A stretch of DNA of 64,000 bases from Actinoplanes sp. NBRC 103695 (GCF_030269485.1 NZ_BSTL01000023.1:1-64000); one strand, 5' to 3'; positions 44,659-53,792 are shown, numbered from the stretch's first letter. Translations and numbers: made by a program. The notes: generated by a model from the sequence alone, not told the origin.

Positions 44659-45528
44659 GTGACACCGCGAGACGAACACCCCTCGCCCGGCATGGACCGG
44701 ACACCGCTCGCGCCAATTCTCAGACGGGCAGTATCCGCCCTGGTCGATGCGGGGGTGGACAGCCCACGCACGGACGCCGAGTTGCTGGCCGCCCACGTGC
44801 TCGGGATCGGACGCGGCCGGTTGGCGCTCGTCGACACGGTCCGGGCGGCCGAGGCGGAGCGGCTGGCCGAGCTGATCGCCCGCCGCGCCGGCCGGGTTCC
44901 GCTGCAGCATCTGATCGGCACCGCCGCCTTCCGCCACCTGGACCTGGCGGTGGGCCCGGGCGTCTTCATCCCGCGCCCGGAGACCGAGCTGCTGGCCGGC
45001 TGGGGGATCGAGCGCACCGCGCCGGGCGCCACCGTGGTCGATCTGTGCAGCGGCAGCGGCGCGATCGCGTGCGCGGTGGCCGACGAGGCGCGGCCCGGCC
45101 GGGTGATCGCGGTCGAGCGGTCGCCCGAGGCGCTGGTCTGGTTGCGGCGCAACGCGGGGGAGGCGGTCGAGGTGGTCGAGGCGGACGTGACCGACCCGGA
45201 CCTGCTGCGCGAGCTGGACGGGTCGGTGGACGTGCTGCTGTGCAACCCGCCCTACGTGCCGGACGGCACCCGGGTGCCCGCCGAGGTGGCCGTGCACGAT
45301 CCGGTGGAGGCGGTCTTCGGGGGCGGCGACGGGTTGGTCGTGATCCGGCCGGTGATCGCTCTGGCAACCCGTCTTCTGCGTACGGGCGGCGCGATCGGCA
45401 TCGAGCACGACGACACCCAGGGTGCGGCCGTGCCGGATCTGCTGCGCGCCGACGGAAGATTCGCCGAGGTGACCGAGCACGCCGACCTGACCGGACGGCC
45501 GCGGTACGCCACAGCCGTCCTTCGATGA
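44659..45528 (+). CDS. prmC: Release factor glutamine methyltransferase
   Basis: A 289-residue class I methyltransferase that modifies the GGQ glutamine of RF1 and RF2. SAM-binding motif I is VVDLCSGSGAIACAV, and the catalytic NPPY is in LLCNPPYVPDGT. The GTG 44659 start has no Shine-Dalgarno sequence; ATG 44692 is an alternative. The gene is near prfA as in most actinobacteria, although the PQQ and GGDEF genes intervene. Confidence 0.93.
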   Translation: MTPRDEHPSPGMDRTPLAPILRRAVSALVDAGVDSPRTDAELLAAHVLGIGRGRLALVDTVRAAEAERLAELIARRAGRVPLQHLIGTAAFRHLDLAVGPGVFIPRPETELLAGWGIERTAPGATVVDLCSGSGAIACAVADEARPGRVIAVERSPEALVWLRRNAGEAVEVVEADVTDPDLLRELDGSVDVLLCNPPYVPDGTRVPAEVAVHDPVEAVFGGGDGLVVIRPVIALATRLLRTGGAIGIEHDDTQGAAVPDLLRADGRFAEVTEHADLTGRPRYATAVLR

Positions 45529-45541
45529 CTAAGATCCGCCG

Positions 45542-46642
45542 GTGCTCGAAGATCGATTGATGGACGACTGCTGGGCCGCCGTCAAGGACCACGAGGCCTT
45601 CCAGCTGACCGTGCCGCCCCTGCTGGAGGCGGCGATGACCGTGGACGCCGCCCGCGCCGCCGAGGTGCTGGACCGTATCGCCGGCCTGTTCGAGGTGGTG
45701 CCCGCGGCCCCGGCCGGACAGCTGGCGCTGGTCGTCTCGGTCCTGGTGCGGCGGGGTGCGTCGCCCGAGGTGGCGACCCGGGCGCTGGGCCACGGCCTGA
45801 TCGAGGCGCTCACCGGCGCGGACGCGTTCGCGGGGAGCTGGTTCGAGATGTTCGGCCCCAAGGTGGCCCTGCCCCACCCGGACGGCGACCAGGCGATCTA
45901 TCAGGCGGCCGTCGAGAAGCTGACGAAGGGTCGGCGCTTCCCGCGCCGGCCCGGGCTCGCTCGTGCGGACGCGGTCGAGGTGACCAACGGCTGGTTCACG
46001 CTCGGCGACTGGGCGCTCGCCGCCGAGGGGCTGTTCGAGTTCAAGGCGGCGCGGCTCGCCATGCCTCGCCGAGACTGGGCCGCCGCCTGTACCCAGGCGA
46101 TGTCGGTGCTGCGCCGCGACGTGGCGATCCTGGCCGCCGAGCTCGCCGTGCTGGACGACGAGACGCTGATCGTGGTGCACCGCACCGAGCCGGTGGCCTT
46201 CGAGGTGCGGGTCAGCGGGGTGATGGAGAACTTCCAGCTGTACGTGCTGCTCGCCGACGCGCTGCCCGGCTTCGCCCCGGACCCGGCGTGGGTCGCGGCG
46301 GCCGGCACCGGGGATCCGGACGGATCCGACCGGATCGAGGCGGCGTTCCAGCTCTCCGACCGGTACGGCAACTACGTGCCCATCGAGGGCCGGCCCGGCG
46401 ACATCCCGGCCGTCGACGACCGGCGGCTGCTGGTGATCGACCCGCCGCCGTTCGGCCGCAGCTGGGACCTCGGCCGGCGGCACGAGGCCGTGGTCCCGGA
46501 GGTCGTCCTGGAGCGCACGCTCGACGCCGGGGAGGCGGCCGCCTGGCAAGCGAAGGCCGGTCCGCTGCTGCTGACGGCGGAGCGGCAGCCGTCCCACTTC
46601 CACTACTCGCGGCAGCGCGGCGTCGTGGAGCTGACCGCCTGA
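45542..46642 (+). CDS. Hypothetical protein, 366 residues
   Basis: A soluble 366-residue protein with no recognised domain, starting 13 bases after prmC. The first 120 residues are helical and mention no known motif. The centre has VTNGWFTLGDWALAAEGLF, and the C-terminus contains VVIDPPPFGRSWDLG-like and ERQPSHFHYSRQRG segments. Its place between prmC and the Sua5 gene suggests cotranscription with translation-related genes. Function unknown. Confidence 0.7.
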   Translation: MLEDRLMDDCWAAVKDHEAFQLTVPPLLEAAMTVDAARAAEVLDRIAGLFEVVPAAPAGQLALVVSVLVRRGASPEVATRALGHGLIEALTGADAFAGSWFEMFGPKVALPHPDGDQAIYQAAVEKLTKGRRFPRRPGLARADAVEVTNGWFTLGDWALAAEGLFEFKAARLAMPRRDWAAACTQAMSVLRRDVAILAAELAVLDDETLIVVHRTEPVAFEVRVSGVMENFQLYVLLADALPGFAPDPAWVAAAGTGDPDGSDRIEAAFQLSDRYGNYVPIEGRPGDIPAVDDRRLLVIDPPPFGRSWDLGRRHEAVVPEVVLERTLDAGEAAAWQAKAGPLLLTAERQPSHFHYSRQRGVVELTA

Positions 46643-46658
46643 TGGCAGACTGCATCTT

Positions 46659-47306
46659 GTGATGCTCTACGACTGCCGGACCATGGCCGATCGCGATCGA
46701 GGGATCGCCGCTGCCGTCGACGCCGCCAAGAGCGGTGAGCTGGTGGTGTTCCCCACCGACACGGTCTACGGCGTCGGGGCTGACGCGTTCACCGCGCACG
46801 CGGTGCGCTCCCTGCACAGCGCCCGCGGCATGGACCAGCAGATCGCGCCGCCGGTGCTGGTCGGCTCCCGGCACACGCTGGACGGCCTGGTCTACTCGCT
46901 GCCCAAGGCGGCCCGGGAGCTCGCCGACGCGTTCTGGCCGGGCGCCCTGACCCTCCTGGTCGAGCACTCGCCGAGCCTGCAGTGGGACCTGGGCGAGACG
47001 GACGGCGTGGTGGCGGTGCGCATGCCGCTGCACCCGGTCGCGCTGGAGGTGCTGCGCGAGGTCGGCCCGATGGCGGTGACCACGGCCAACAAGGTCGGCT
47101 CGGCCGCCCCGGTGACCGCCGAGGAGGCCCGCGAGCAGCTGGAGTACTCCGTACGCGTCTATCTGGAGGCCGGCGCCGCCGCCGACCCGGCGCCGAGCAC
47201 GATCGTGGATCTCACCGGGGACGCGCCCAAGGTGGTCCGCAACGGCGCGATCCCGCTGGAAAAGCTTCGGGACGTGGTGCCGGACATCGTCGCCGCGGAG
47301 GCCTGA
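46659..47306 (+). CDS. YrdC/Sua5-family protein, divergent first paralogue
   Basis: A 215-residue protein of the L-threonylcarbamoyladenylate synthase family (makes the t6A precursor for tRNA). The substrate-pocket start VVFPTDTVYGVGADAF and the middle DAFWPGALTLLVEHSPSLQWDLG are clear. It occupies the slot of Mycobacterium Rv1301 after prmC. The conserved K-x-R segment reads HSARGMDQQIAPPVLVG and the S-A-N triad reads TTANKVG, so residues usually needed for ATP and bicarbonate/threonine handling are altered. Activity is doubtful; a full Sua5 paralogue lies one gene further on. Confidence 0.85.
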   Translation: MMLYDCRTMADRDRGIAAAVDAAKSGELVVFPTDTVYGVGADAFTAHAVRSLHSARGMDQQIAPPVLVGSRHTLDGLVYSLPKAARELADAFWPGALTLLVEHSPSLQWDLGETDGVVAVRMPLHPVALEVLREVGPMAVTTANKVGSAAPVTAEEAREQLEYSVRVYLEAGAAADPAPSTIVDLTGDAPKVVRNGAIPLEKLRDVVPDIVAAEA

Positions 47307-47897
47307 GTGGCGCCCTTCACCGTCCTGCATGTCTGCATGGGCAACATCTGCCGGTCGCCGATGGCCGAGCGGCTGCTCGCCCGCGCGGTGCGTGACCGTG
47401 CCCCGCAGGCCGGTGAGCTGGTCCGCAGCGTCAGCGCCGGGACAGGGGGCTGGCACGAGGGCGAGGAGATGAACCCGCCGGCCGCGCGCCAGGTGCGCGG
47501 CCGCAGCGGTACGCCGGACGGCTTCGCGGCCCGCAAGCTGCGCGGCGACTTCCTGGACGAGGCCGACCTGATCCTGACCGCCACCGCGGACCAGTACGAC
47601 TACGTGGTGGCGCTGCGCCCCGACGCCGCCGAGCGCACCTTCGTGCTGGGCGAGTTCGGCCGCCTGCTCGCCTCGGTCGACCCGGCCACGCTGCCGCCCG
47701 CCGAGGAGAAACCCGACTCGGTCCACGCCCGCGGCGTGGCCATCGTCGAGGCCGCGCACGCCGCGCGGGGCAGTGAGGCCGCGCTGCCCGGCGACGACCT
47801 GGACGACCCGTGGGGCCGCGGCGACCAGACGTTCCAGCGCGTGGGCGACGAGATCGAGGACACCACGGTCCCGTTCGCCATCCTGCTCCTGCCGTGA
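47307..47897 (+). CDS. Low-molecular-weight protein-tyrosine phosphatase family protein
   Basis: A 196-residue phosphatase with the catalytic loop CMGNICRS at residues 10-17 (C10 nucleophile, R16 phosphate binder) right after the first strand VLHV. The general-acid Asp is probably in the DDLDDPWGRGDQ segment near the C-terminus, as in the DPW motif of this family. GTG follows the previous stop directly, and its own stop overlaps the Sua5 start (GTGA). Such phosphatases reverse bacterial tyrosine or arginine phosphorylation; the substrate is unknown. Confidence 0.88.
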   Translation: MAPFTVLHVCMGNICRSPMAERLLARAVRDRAPQAGELVRSVSAGTGGWHEGEEMNPPAARQVRGRSGTPDGFAARKLRGDFLDEADLILTATADQYDYVVALRPDAAERTFVLGEFGRLLASVDPATLPPAEEKPDSVHARGVAIVEAAHAARGSEAALPGDDLDDPWGRGDQTFQRVGDEIEDTTVPFAILLLP

Positions 47898-48859
47898 CCG
47901 ATCACGTGCCTGTCGTTCTGCCGGACGCGGCCGGGCTGCACCGGGCCGCGGAGCTGCTGCGCGCCGGCTCGGTGGTCGCCTTCCCCACCGAGACCGTGTA
48001 CGGCCTGGGCGCCCACGCGTTCTCCGAGAAGGCCGTGGCCGAGATCTACCGCCTGAAGAACCGCCCGTCCTGGAACCCGCTGATCGTGCACGTGCCCAGC
48101 GTCGGCGAGGCCCGTCGCCTGGCCGCCGTCTGGCCGGCTGTCGCCGACGACCTGGCCGCCCGGTTCTGGCCGGGCCCGCTGACCCTGGTGGTCCGCCGGG
48201 CGCCGCACCTGACCGTGGCGGGCGCCGCGAACGACACGATCGCGATCCGGGTGCCGGCCCACGATGTGGCGCTGCGCCTGCTCGAGGCGGCCGGGCTGCC
48301 GCTCGCCGCGCCCAGCGCGAACCGCTCGGAGGGCCTGTCGCCGACCACCGCCGAGCATGTCGTCCGCGGTCTGCCGGACGTGCCGCTGGTGCTGGACGGC
48401 GGTGCCTGCCGGTGGGGGATCGAGTCGACCGTCCTCGACGTCACCGGGGACACGCCCCGGCTGCTGCGGCCGGGCGCGCTGAGCCTGCGGGCGATCCGCG
48501 AGGTGACCGGCCGGGTGGCGCTGCCGGACGAGGTCGCCGACGGCGCCGAGCGCCCCTCACCCGGGATGGGCAAGCGCCACTACGCGCCGCGGGCGCGGCT
48601 GCTGCTCGCCGACGAGATTTCACAAGTGGAAAGAACGTTCGTTCTCGCGGAGCCCGTCGGTCTCCTCGCGCTCGAGGGCGAGCCGGCGCAGGACACCGAG
48701 ATCCTCGGCGCGGACCCCGAGCACTACGCGGCCGACCTCTACGCCGCCCTGCACCGCCTGGACGACCGCGGCGTCGCGACGATCATCGTCCAGAGGCCGC
48801 CGGCGACCGAGGAGTGGCTGGCCGTCCACGACCGTCTGAATCGCGCGGCAGCTCGCTAG
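47894..48859 (+). CDS. L-threonylcarbamoyladenylate synthase (full-length Sua5)
   Basis: A 321-residue Sua5 with the YrdC catalytic domain plus the C-terminal Sua5 domain (from about residue 215, PSPGMGKRHYAPRARLLL). All expected motifs are present: VVAFPTETVYGLG, the K-x-R segment LKNRPSWNPLIVHV, and PSANRSEGLSPT. It makes threonylcarbamoyl-AMP for t6A modification of tRNA. GTG 47894 overlaps the phosphatase stop by four bases. It is probably the active enzyme, given the altered motifs of the 215-residue paralogue. Its 3' end overlaps the convergent SDR gene by 77 bases. Confidence 0.92.
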   Translation: MTDHVPVVLPDAAGLHRAAELLRAGSVVAFPTETVYGLGAHAFSEKAVAEIYRLKNRPSWNPLIVHVPSVGEARRLAAVWPAVADDLAARFWPGPLTLVVRRAPHLTVAGAANDTIAIRVPAHDVALRLLEAAGLPLAAPSANRSEGLSPTTAEHVVRGLPDVPLVLDGGACRWGIESTVLDVTGDTPRLLRPGALSLRAIREVTGRVALPDEVADGAERPSPGMGKRHYAPRARLLLADEISQVERTFVLAEPVGLLALEGEPAQDTEILGADPEHYAADLYAALHRLDDRGVATIIVQRPPATEEWLAVHDRLNRAAAR

Positions 48860-50315
48860 ATCCACGAGACAGGTCCTTGGCGCGGCGGGCGATGTTGCGG
48901 ACCATGGCGCCGAAGACCAGCCCGTGGAAGGGCAGGATGGCCGCCCAGTACGCCTGCCCGGCCAGCCCGCGCGGCAGGAACACGGCCCGCTGCAGATAGA
49001 TGCTGCGGTCCGGCCCGTCCGGGACGGCCCGCATCTCCAGCCACGCCCGCCCCGGCACCCGCATCTCGGCGCGCAGCCGCAGCAGCTCGCCCGGCCGGAT
49101 CTCCTCCACCCGCCACCAGTCCAGCGCCTCGCCCACCAGGAGCCGCTGCTGGTCGCGCCGCCCGCGCCGCAGGCCCACACCGCCGACCAGCCGGTCCGCC
49201 GCGCCGCGCAGCGACCAGGCGAGGGGCAGCGAGTGCCAGCCGTTGTCGCCGCCGATACTCTCGATCACCTGCCACAGCGCGTCGACCGGCGCGTCCACCC
49301 GCCGGGCGCGCTTGTCGACGTGCAGCGTGCCGCCCGACCAGTCCGGGTCGCTGGGCAGCGGCTCGGCGGCCGGATCCAGCCCGGAGGCGGTGGACCAGCG
49401 GGTCTCCACCTCGGCGTCGCGGATCTTGCCGAGCGCCCGGCGGACCGCCTCGTCGAAGCCCAGGGTCTCGCCGGGAAGGAACTCGGCGATGTCGTTCTCG
49501 TGCGCGATGGCCTCGTGGATCAGGCTGCCGACCAGCGGCCGGGCGATCGCGTTGGGCACCGGGGTGACCAGGCCGACCCAATGTGCGGACAGCCACGGGG
49601 TGAGCGGGCGCAGCGGCTTGACCCGGCGCCGGGGCAGGCCCTCGACCCGGGCGTACCGCTGCATCATCTCCAGGTAGGTGAGCACGTCCGGCCCGCCGAT
49701 GTCGAAGCCGCGGTTGACCTCGGCCGGCAGGTCCATGCAACCGATCAGGTAGCGCAGCACGTCGCGGACGGCGATCGGCTGGATCCGGTTGCGCACCCAG
49801 CGCGGGGTGACCATCACCGGCAGCCGCTCGGTCAGGTAGCGCAGCATCTCGAAGGACGCCGAGCCGGAGCCGATGATCACCGGGGCGCGCAGCACCGCGG
49901 TCGGCACCGGGCTGTCCAGCAGGATCTCGGCGACCTCGGCGCGGGACCGGAGGTGGGCGGACTGGGTGCCCTCGGCGGGCGGCTGGGGGCCGCCCAAATA
50001 GATGATCCGGCGTACGCCGGCCCGCTCCGCCGCCGCGGCGAAGTTCTGGGCGGCCTCACGGTCGCGCTGCTCGAAGTCCGGTTTGCCGAGCGAGTGCATC
50101 AGGAAGTACGCGACCTCGACGCCCTCGAACGCCGCCGGCAGCGTGCTCGGATCGGACAGATCGCCCTCGACGATCTCGACCTCGCCGGCCCACGGCACAT
50201 CCCGGAGCCGGGCGGCGCTGCGCGACAGGCAGCGCACCTCGTGGCCGGCGGCGACCAGCCGGGGCGCCAAACGCCCGCCGATGTAGCCGGTGGCACCTGT
50301 TACCAGACAACGCAT
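48783..50315 (-). CDS. NAD(P)-binding SDR with C-terminal DUF2867
   Basis: A 510-residue two-domain protein. Residues 1-300 are an atypical short-chain dehydrogenase with the Rossmann motif CLVTGATGYIGGRLAPRL at the very N-terminus. Residues 330-490 are a SRPBCC-like DUF2867 domain (VDKRARRVDAPVDALWQVIE, then WWRVEEIRPGELLRLRAEM). The fusion is common in actinobacteria; a role in lipid or quinone metabolism is possible but unproven. The start has weak upstream pairing. Confidence 0.85.
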   Translation of the reverse strand: MRCLVTGATGYIGGRLAPRLVAAGHEVRCLSRSAARLRDVPWAGEVEIVEGDLSDPSTLPAAFEGVEVAYFLMHSLGKPDFEQRDREAAQNFAAAAERAGVRRIIYLGGPQPPAEGTQSAHLRSRAEVAEILLDSPVPTAVLRAPVIIGSGSASFEMLRYLTERLPVMVTPRWVRNRIQPIAVRDVLRYLIGCMDLPAEVNRGFDIGGPDVLTYLEMMQRYARVEGLPRRRVKPLRPLTPWLSAHWVGLVTPVPNAIARPLVGSLIHEAIAHENDIAEFLPGETLGFDEAVRRALGKIRDAEVETRWSTASGLDPAAEPLPSDPDWSGGTLHVDKRARRVDAPVDALWQVIESIGGDNGWHSLPLAWSLRGAADRLVGGVGLRRGRRDQQRLLVGEALDWWRVEEIRPGELLRLRAEMRVPGRAWLEMRAVPDGPDRSIYLQRAVFLPRGLAGQAYWAAILPFHGLVFGAMVRNIARRAKDLSRGSSELPRDSDGRGRPATPRSPAASGR

Positions 50316-50393
50316 AACCGCACAGTGCCCGCGTACGCGCAGGCTAACCCCTATGCTGCGAGCAGGCGGCGTGGCCGATCGAAGGAGCGGGTG

Positions 50394-51653
50394 ATGGACA
50401 CGTTCTGGGGTCCTGACTTCGGCATGCTCGCACAGTCCGACCCGGAGATCGCGGCGGTCGTGCTGGGCGAACTGGACCGTCAGCGGTCCGGCCTTCAGCT
50501 GATCGCCAGCGAGAACTTCACCTCTCCCGCCGTGCTCGCGGCGCTCGGCTCGACGCTGACCAACAAGTACGCGGAGGGTTATCCCGGCGCGCGCTACTAC
50601 GGCGGCTGCGAGCAGGTGGACAAGGCCGAGGAGCTGGGCGTACGCCGGGCCTGTGAGCTCTTCGGGGCCGAGCACGCGAACCTGCAGCCGCACTCCGGCA
50701 CGGCGGCCAACCTGGCGGCGTACGCGGCGCTGGTCCAGCCCGGCGACATCGTGCTGGCCATGGATCTGCCGCACGGCGGACACCTCACCCACGGCAGCCG
50801 GGTCAACTTCTCCGGCAAGTGGTTCCACCACGTCGGTTACCGGGTCCGGCCGGACACCGAGCTGATCGACTACGACGAGGTGCGCGACCTGGCCCTGGCG
50901 CACCGGCCGGCCCTGATCATCTGCGGCGCGACGGCGTACCCGAGGTTGATCGACTTCGCCGCCTTCCGCGCCATCGCCGACGAGGTGGACGCCTATCTGC
51001 TGGTCGACGCGGCGCACTTCATCGGGCTGGTGGCCGGCCTGGCCGTGCCGTCCCCGGTGCCGCACGCCGACGTGGTCACCTGCACCACCCACAAGGTGCT
51101 GCGCGGCCCGCGCGGCGGCATGATCCTCTGCCGGGCGGAGCTCGCCAAGCGCATCGACAAGGCGGTCTTCCCGTTCAGTCAGGGCGGCCCGATGATGCAC
51201 GTGATCGCGGCGAAGGCGGTCGCGCTGCGGGAGGCCGCCCGGCCCGAGTTCCGCGGGTACGCCCGGCAGGTGGTGGACAACGCCCGGGCGCTGGCCGAGG
51301 GGCTGTCCGCCGCCGGGATGCGCCTGGTCACCGGCGGCACCGACACCCACCTCGCCCTGGCCGACCTGCGCACGCTGAACGTGAGCGGATCCACCGCCGA
51401 GCAACGCTGCGACGCGGCCGGGATCACCCTGAACAAGAATGCCATCCCGTACGACCCGGAGCTGCCGACCGTGGCCTCCGGGATCCGGGTGGGCACGCCG
51501 GGCGTCACCACCCAGGGCATGCGGGAGGACGAGATGCGCCGGATCGCCGGTCTGATCGGCGCCGCGGTCCGGGACGGGGCCGACGTCTCCGCCGAGGTCT
51601 CGGACCTGGTGCGACAATTCCCCGCCTACGGCAGGCAGGAGATTTTCGCATGA
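50394..51653 (+). CDS. glyA: Serine hydroxymethyltransferase
   Basis: A 419-residue PLP enzyme interconverting serine and glycine with tetrahydrofolate. The PLP lysine is in VTCTTHKVLRGPRGG (K about residue 233), preceded by VDAAHFIGLVAG and by LQPHSGTAANLA. GAAGGAGCGG lies upstream of the ATG. Its position before the atp genes matches Streptomyces. The stop overlaps the next membrane-protein start (ATGA). Confidence 0.95.
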   Translation: MDTFWGPDFGMLAQSDPEIAAVVLGELDRQRSGLQLIASENFTSPAVLAALGSTLTNKYAEGYPGARYYGGCEQVDKAEELGVRRACELFGAEHANLQPHSGTAANLAAYAALVQPGDIVLAMDLPHGGHLTHGSRVNFSGKWFHHVGYRVRPDTELIDYDEVRDLALAHRPALIICGATAYPRLIDFAAFRAIADEVDAYLLVDAAHFIGLVAGLAVPSPVPHADVVTCTTHKVLRGPRGGMILCRAELAKRIDKAVFPFSQGGPMMHVIAAKAVALREAARPEFRGYARQVVDNARALAEGLSAAGMRLVTGGTDTHLALADLRTLNVSGSTAEQRCDAAGITLNKNAIPYDPELPTVASGIRVGTPGVTTQGMREDEMRRIAGLIGAAVRDGADVSAEVSDLVRQFPAYGRQEIFA

Positions 51654-52195
51654 CCGACAAGGACCTCGAGATCGCTTCGAAGGAGGAGTCGCCCGAGCAG
51701 GGGCTGCCCGCGCAGCGCGCGCACGCCGGCGTCCTCAAGCAGATCCTGGGCAAGGACGACGAGGACGACGACCGTCCGCTGCCCGAACTGCCGCCGCTGC
51801 CCGCCGACCCGCGCTGGCGCATCGAGCACCTGCCGTTCGTGCTGGCCGCCGGCTTCGCGCTGGTCCTTTGTGCCGCCTCGGCCGGGTTCCTGATCGGCGG
51901 CCCGGTCGCGGCGGTCGGCGCGGCCGGCGGAATGCTCGTGGTGACCATCGGCGTCAGCCTGACCACCCTGGCCATCGCCTGGGCCGACGTGATCCGTCCG
52001 CAGCTCGTGATGCCGGTCGGCCTGGCGGTCTATGTGATCAAGTACGCATTGATCGTGTTCCTGATGATCGCGGTGGCGAATTCCGAGTGGCCGGGCGGTG
52101 ACGCGATGGCGTGGTCGATCGCCGCGGGTGCGGTGCTGCTCACCGGCGTCCAGGTGTTCTGGTTGTCGAGGATCGCCCGCCAGCGGACGCCGTGA
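51650..52195 (+). CDS. Membrane protein preceding the ATP synthase operon
   Basis: A 181-residue protein: 60 acidic, Pro-rich cytoplasmic residues, then four membrane helices (about 64-83, 86-108, 124-145 and 157-176). It resembles the AtpI-like or Rv1303-type membrane proteins encoded just upstream of atpB in actinobacteria, but I cannot fix the family. It is coupled to glyA by a four-base overlap. The decaprenyl-phosphate GlcNAc-phosphotransferase (rfe/wecA) usually found here is missing. Confidence 0.7.
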   Translation: MTDKDLEIASKEESPEQGLPAQRAHAGVLKQILGKDDEDDDRPLPELPPLPADPRWRIEHLPFVLAAGFALVLCAASAGFLIGGPVAAVGAAGGMLVVTIGVSLTTLAIAWADVIRPQLVMPVGLAVYVIKYALIVFLMIAVANSEWPGGDAMAWSIAAGAVLLTGVQVFWLSRIARQRTP

Positions 52196-52359
52196 TATCC
52201 GGAAATGATGCGTTTCGGCAGGCCAACGGAGGACAATGCGCGCTCGTTCTAGTGACAGATGCGCGTCGCTCGTGGCGTGGGTTTGCTCCGCAGGAGTACT
52301 GTCTCGCTCCAGTTGAGCGCCGACCTTCGCCCGGACAACCCACTGTTGCCTGGGGGGTC

Positions 52360-52388
52360 TTGGCTAGCCTCCTGTTTCTGGCTGATAT
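52360..52388 (+). promoter_or_regulatory. Possible atp operon promoter
   Basis: TTGGCT (52360-52365), a 17-base spacer and TGATAT (52383-52388) lie just before atpZ. A start about seven bases later would leave only a five- or six-base leader, consistent with the lack of a Shine-Dalgarno sequence before the atpZ ATG. The 205-base gap from 52196 contains nothing else I can assign. Confidence 0.35.
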
Positions 52389-52400
52389 CGTTCGCCCGTC

Positions 52401-52634
52401 ATGGCCGGTCAGCAGCCCCCTTCAGAACCCCGCAAGGACGATGAGCCACCAGCCCCGAATTCCGGGGGCGGATATGTGGCCATCAGTTACCTCATCGGGG
52501 GGATGGTCGTGTGGGGCGGGATCGGTTGGCTGGTGGACCACTGGCTCGGTACCAAAGGCATCGCGATGGGAATCGGCGCGGTGATCGGCGGGGCTGCTGG
52601 TGTCTATCTCATTGCGCGCCGGCTCGGCGCCTGA
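52401..52634 (+). CDS. AtpZ/AtpI-like ATP synthase accessory protein
   Basis: A 77-residue protein with a Pro-rich tail and two membrane helices (GGGYVAISYLIGGMVVWGGIGWLVDHWLG and GIAMGIGAVIGGAAGVYLIARRLG), the hairpin of AtpZ-type proteins. Relatives help assemble the c-ring or transport magnesium or calcium for the enzyme. It heads the atp operon, 16 bases before atpB. Confidence 0.85.
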   Translation: MAGQQPPSEPRKDDEPPAPNSGGGYVAISYLIGGMVVWGGIGWLVDHWLGTKGIAMGIGAVIGGAAGVYLIARRLGA

Positions 52635-52650
52635 CCTGGAAGGGCTATTG

Positions 52651-53439
52651 GTGACCGGTCAGACGGCAGTCCTCGCGGCGGATGTTCCGTTCCCGCCCAG
52701 CGTCGGAGACTTCTACCTGCCCAGCATCGTGCCCTGGGGTGGCCACGACTCGTGGTTCACCAAGATCACGTTGATGCTGTGGCTCTCCGTGGCCATCCTG
52801 ATCATTTTCTTCCTGGTCGCGTACCGGAAGCCCCAGTTGGTCCCGGACAAGAAGCAGTGGCTCGCCGAGTCGATCTACGGCTTCGTCCGCAACAACATCG
52901 CGGTCGAGATGATCGGCAAGGAGGGCGTGCGTTTCGCGCCCTACCTGGCGACGCTGTTCAGCTTCATCTTCATGATGAACCTCTGGGGGATCATTCCGTT
53001 CTTCCAGATCTCGCCGAACTCGCACATCGCCTTCCCGATCATCCTCGCGCTGATCAGCTGGGTGATGTTCATCTACCTCGGCTTCAAGAAGCACGGGATC
53101 GGCTACCTGAAGATCGCGCTGGTTCCGCCGGCGCCGTGGTTCATCCTGCCGATCCTGGTGCCGATCGAGTTCTTCTCGAACTTCATCGTGCGGCCGTTCT
53201 CACTGGCGATCCGGCTCTTCGCGAACATGTTCGCGGGACACATGCTGCTGCTCGTGTTCACGCTCGGCGGGTTTGCGATGATCAACGCGAACCTGTGGCT
53301 CGCCCCGGTGTCGGTGCTGTCCTGGCTGATGACGATCGCGCTGACCTTCCTGGACTTCGCGATCATCGCGCTGCAGGCGTATGTGTTCACGGTCCTGACC
53401 GCCAGCTACATCCAAGGCTCGCTCGCCGAGGGGCACTAG
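52651..53439 (+). CDS. atpB: ATP synthase F0 subunit a
   Basis: A 262-residue, six-helix stator protein that forms the proton channel. The essential arginine is in FVRPFSLAIRLFANMFAGHML (about residues 186-206). GTG 52651 is chosen because GGAAGGG lies upstream; TTG 52648 is an alternative. It starts the structural genes in the order a, c, b, delta, alpha, gamma, beta. Confidence 0.95.
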   Translation: MTGQTAVLAADVPFPPSVGDFYLPSIVPWGGHDSWFTKITLMLWLSVAILIIFFLVAYRKPQLVPDKKQWLAESIYGFVRNNIAVEMIGKEGVRFAPYLATLFSFIFMMNLWGIIPFFQISPNSHIAFPIILALISWVMFIYLGFKKHGIGYLKIALVPPAPWFILPILVPIEFFSNFIVRPFSLAIRLFANMFAGHMLLLVFTLGGFAMINANLWLAPVSVLSWLMTIALTFLDFAIIALQAYVFTVLTASYIQGSLAEGH

Positions 53440-53531
53440 TCCGTACTGATTGCCCCCGGTCCCTGAATTTTCAGTAACACCCGTTTGTCGTCCCGCATGA
53501 CAGTCATGCGAGATACGGAAGGATTCCGGAA

Positions 53532-53768
53532 ATGCCTCTTGCCGAAGTAGTGGGTAGCACCGCCGCCATCGGTTACGGCCTCGCGGCCATCGGCCCCGGC
53601 GTCGGCGTGGGCCTGGTCTTCGCCGCCTACATCCAGTCGACGGCCCGCCAGCCGGAGGCGGCTCGCATCACGCAGCCGTTCCTCTGGATCGGCTTCGCCG
53701 TGGTCGAGGTTCTCGCCCTGCTGGGCATCGCGTTCGGCTTCATCTGGGCCGGCGCCCCAGTCGGCTAG
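53532..53768 (+). CDS. atpE: ATP synthase F0 subunit c
   Basis: A 78-residue hairpin that forms the rotor ring. The loop is ARQPEA (residues 38-43), and the proton-carrying carboxylate is E59 in FAVVEVLALLG, so the enzyme is proton- rather than sodium-coupled. GGAAGGATT precedes the ATG. This is also the protein bound by bedaquiline in mycobacteria. Confidence 0.96.
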   Translation: MPLAEVVGSTAAIGYGLAAIGPGVGVGLVFAAYIQSTARQPEAARITQPFLWIGFAVVEVLALLGIAFGFIWAGAPVG

Positions 53769-53792
53769 TCCCTGCCCCGACGGGAGGTCCAC

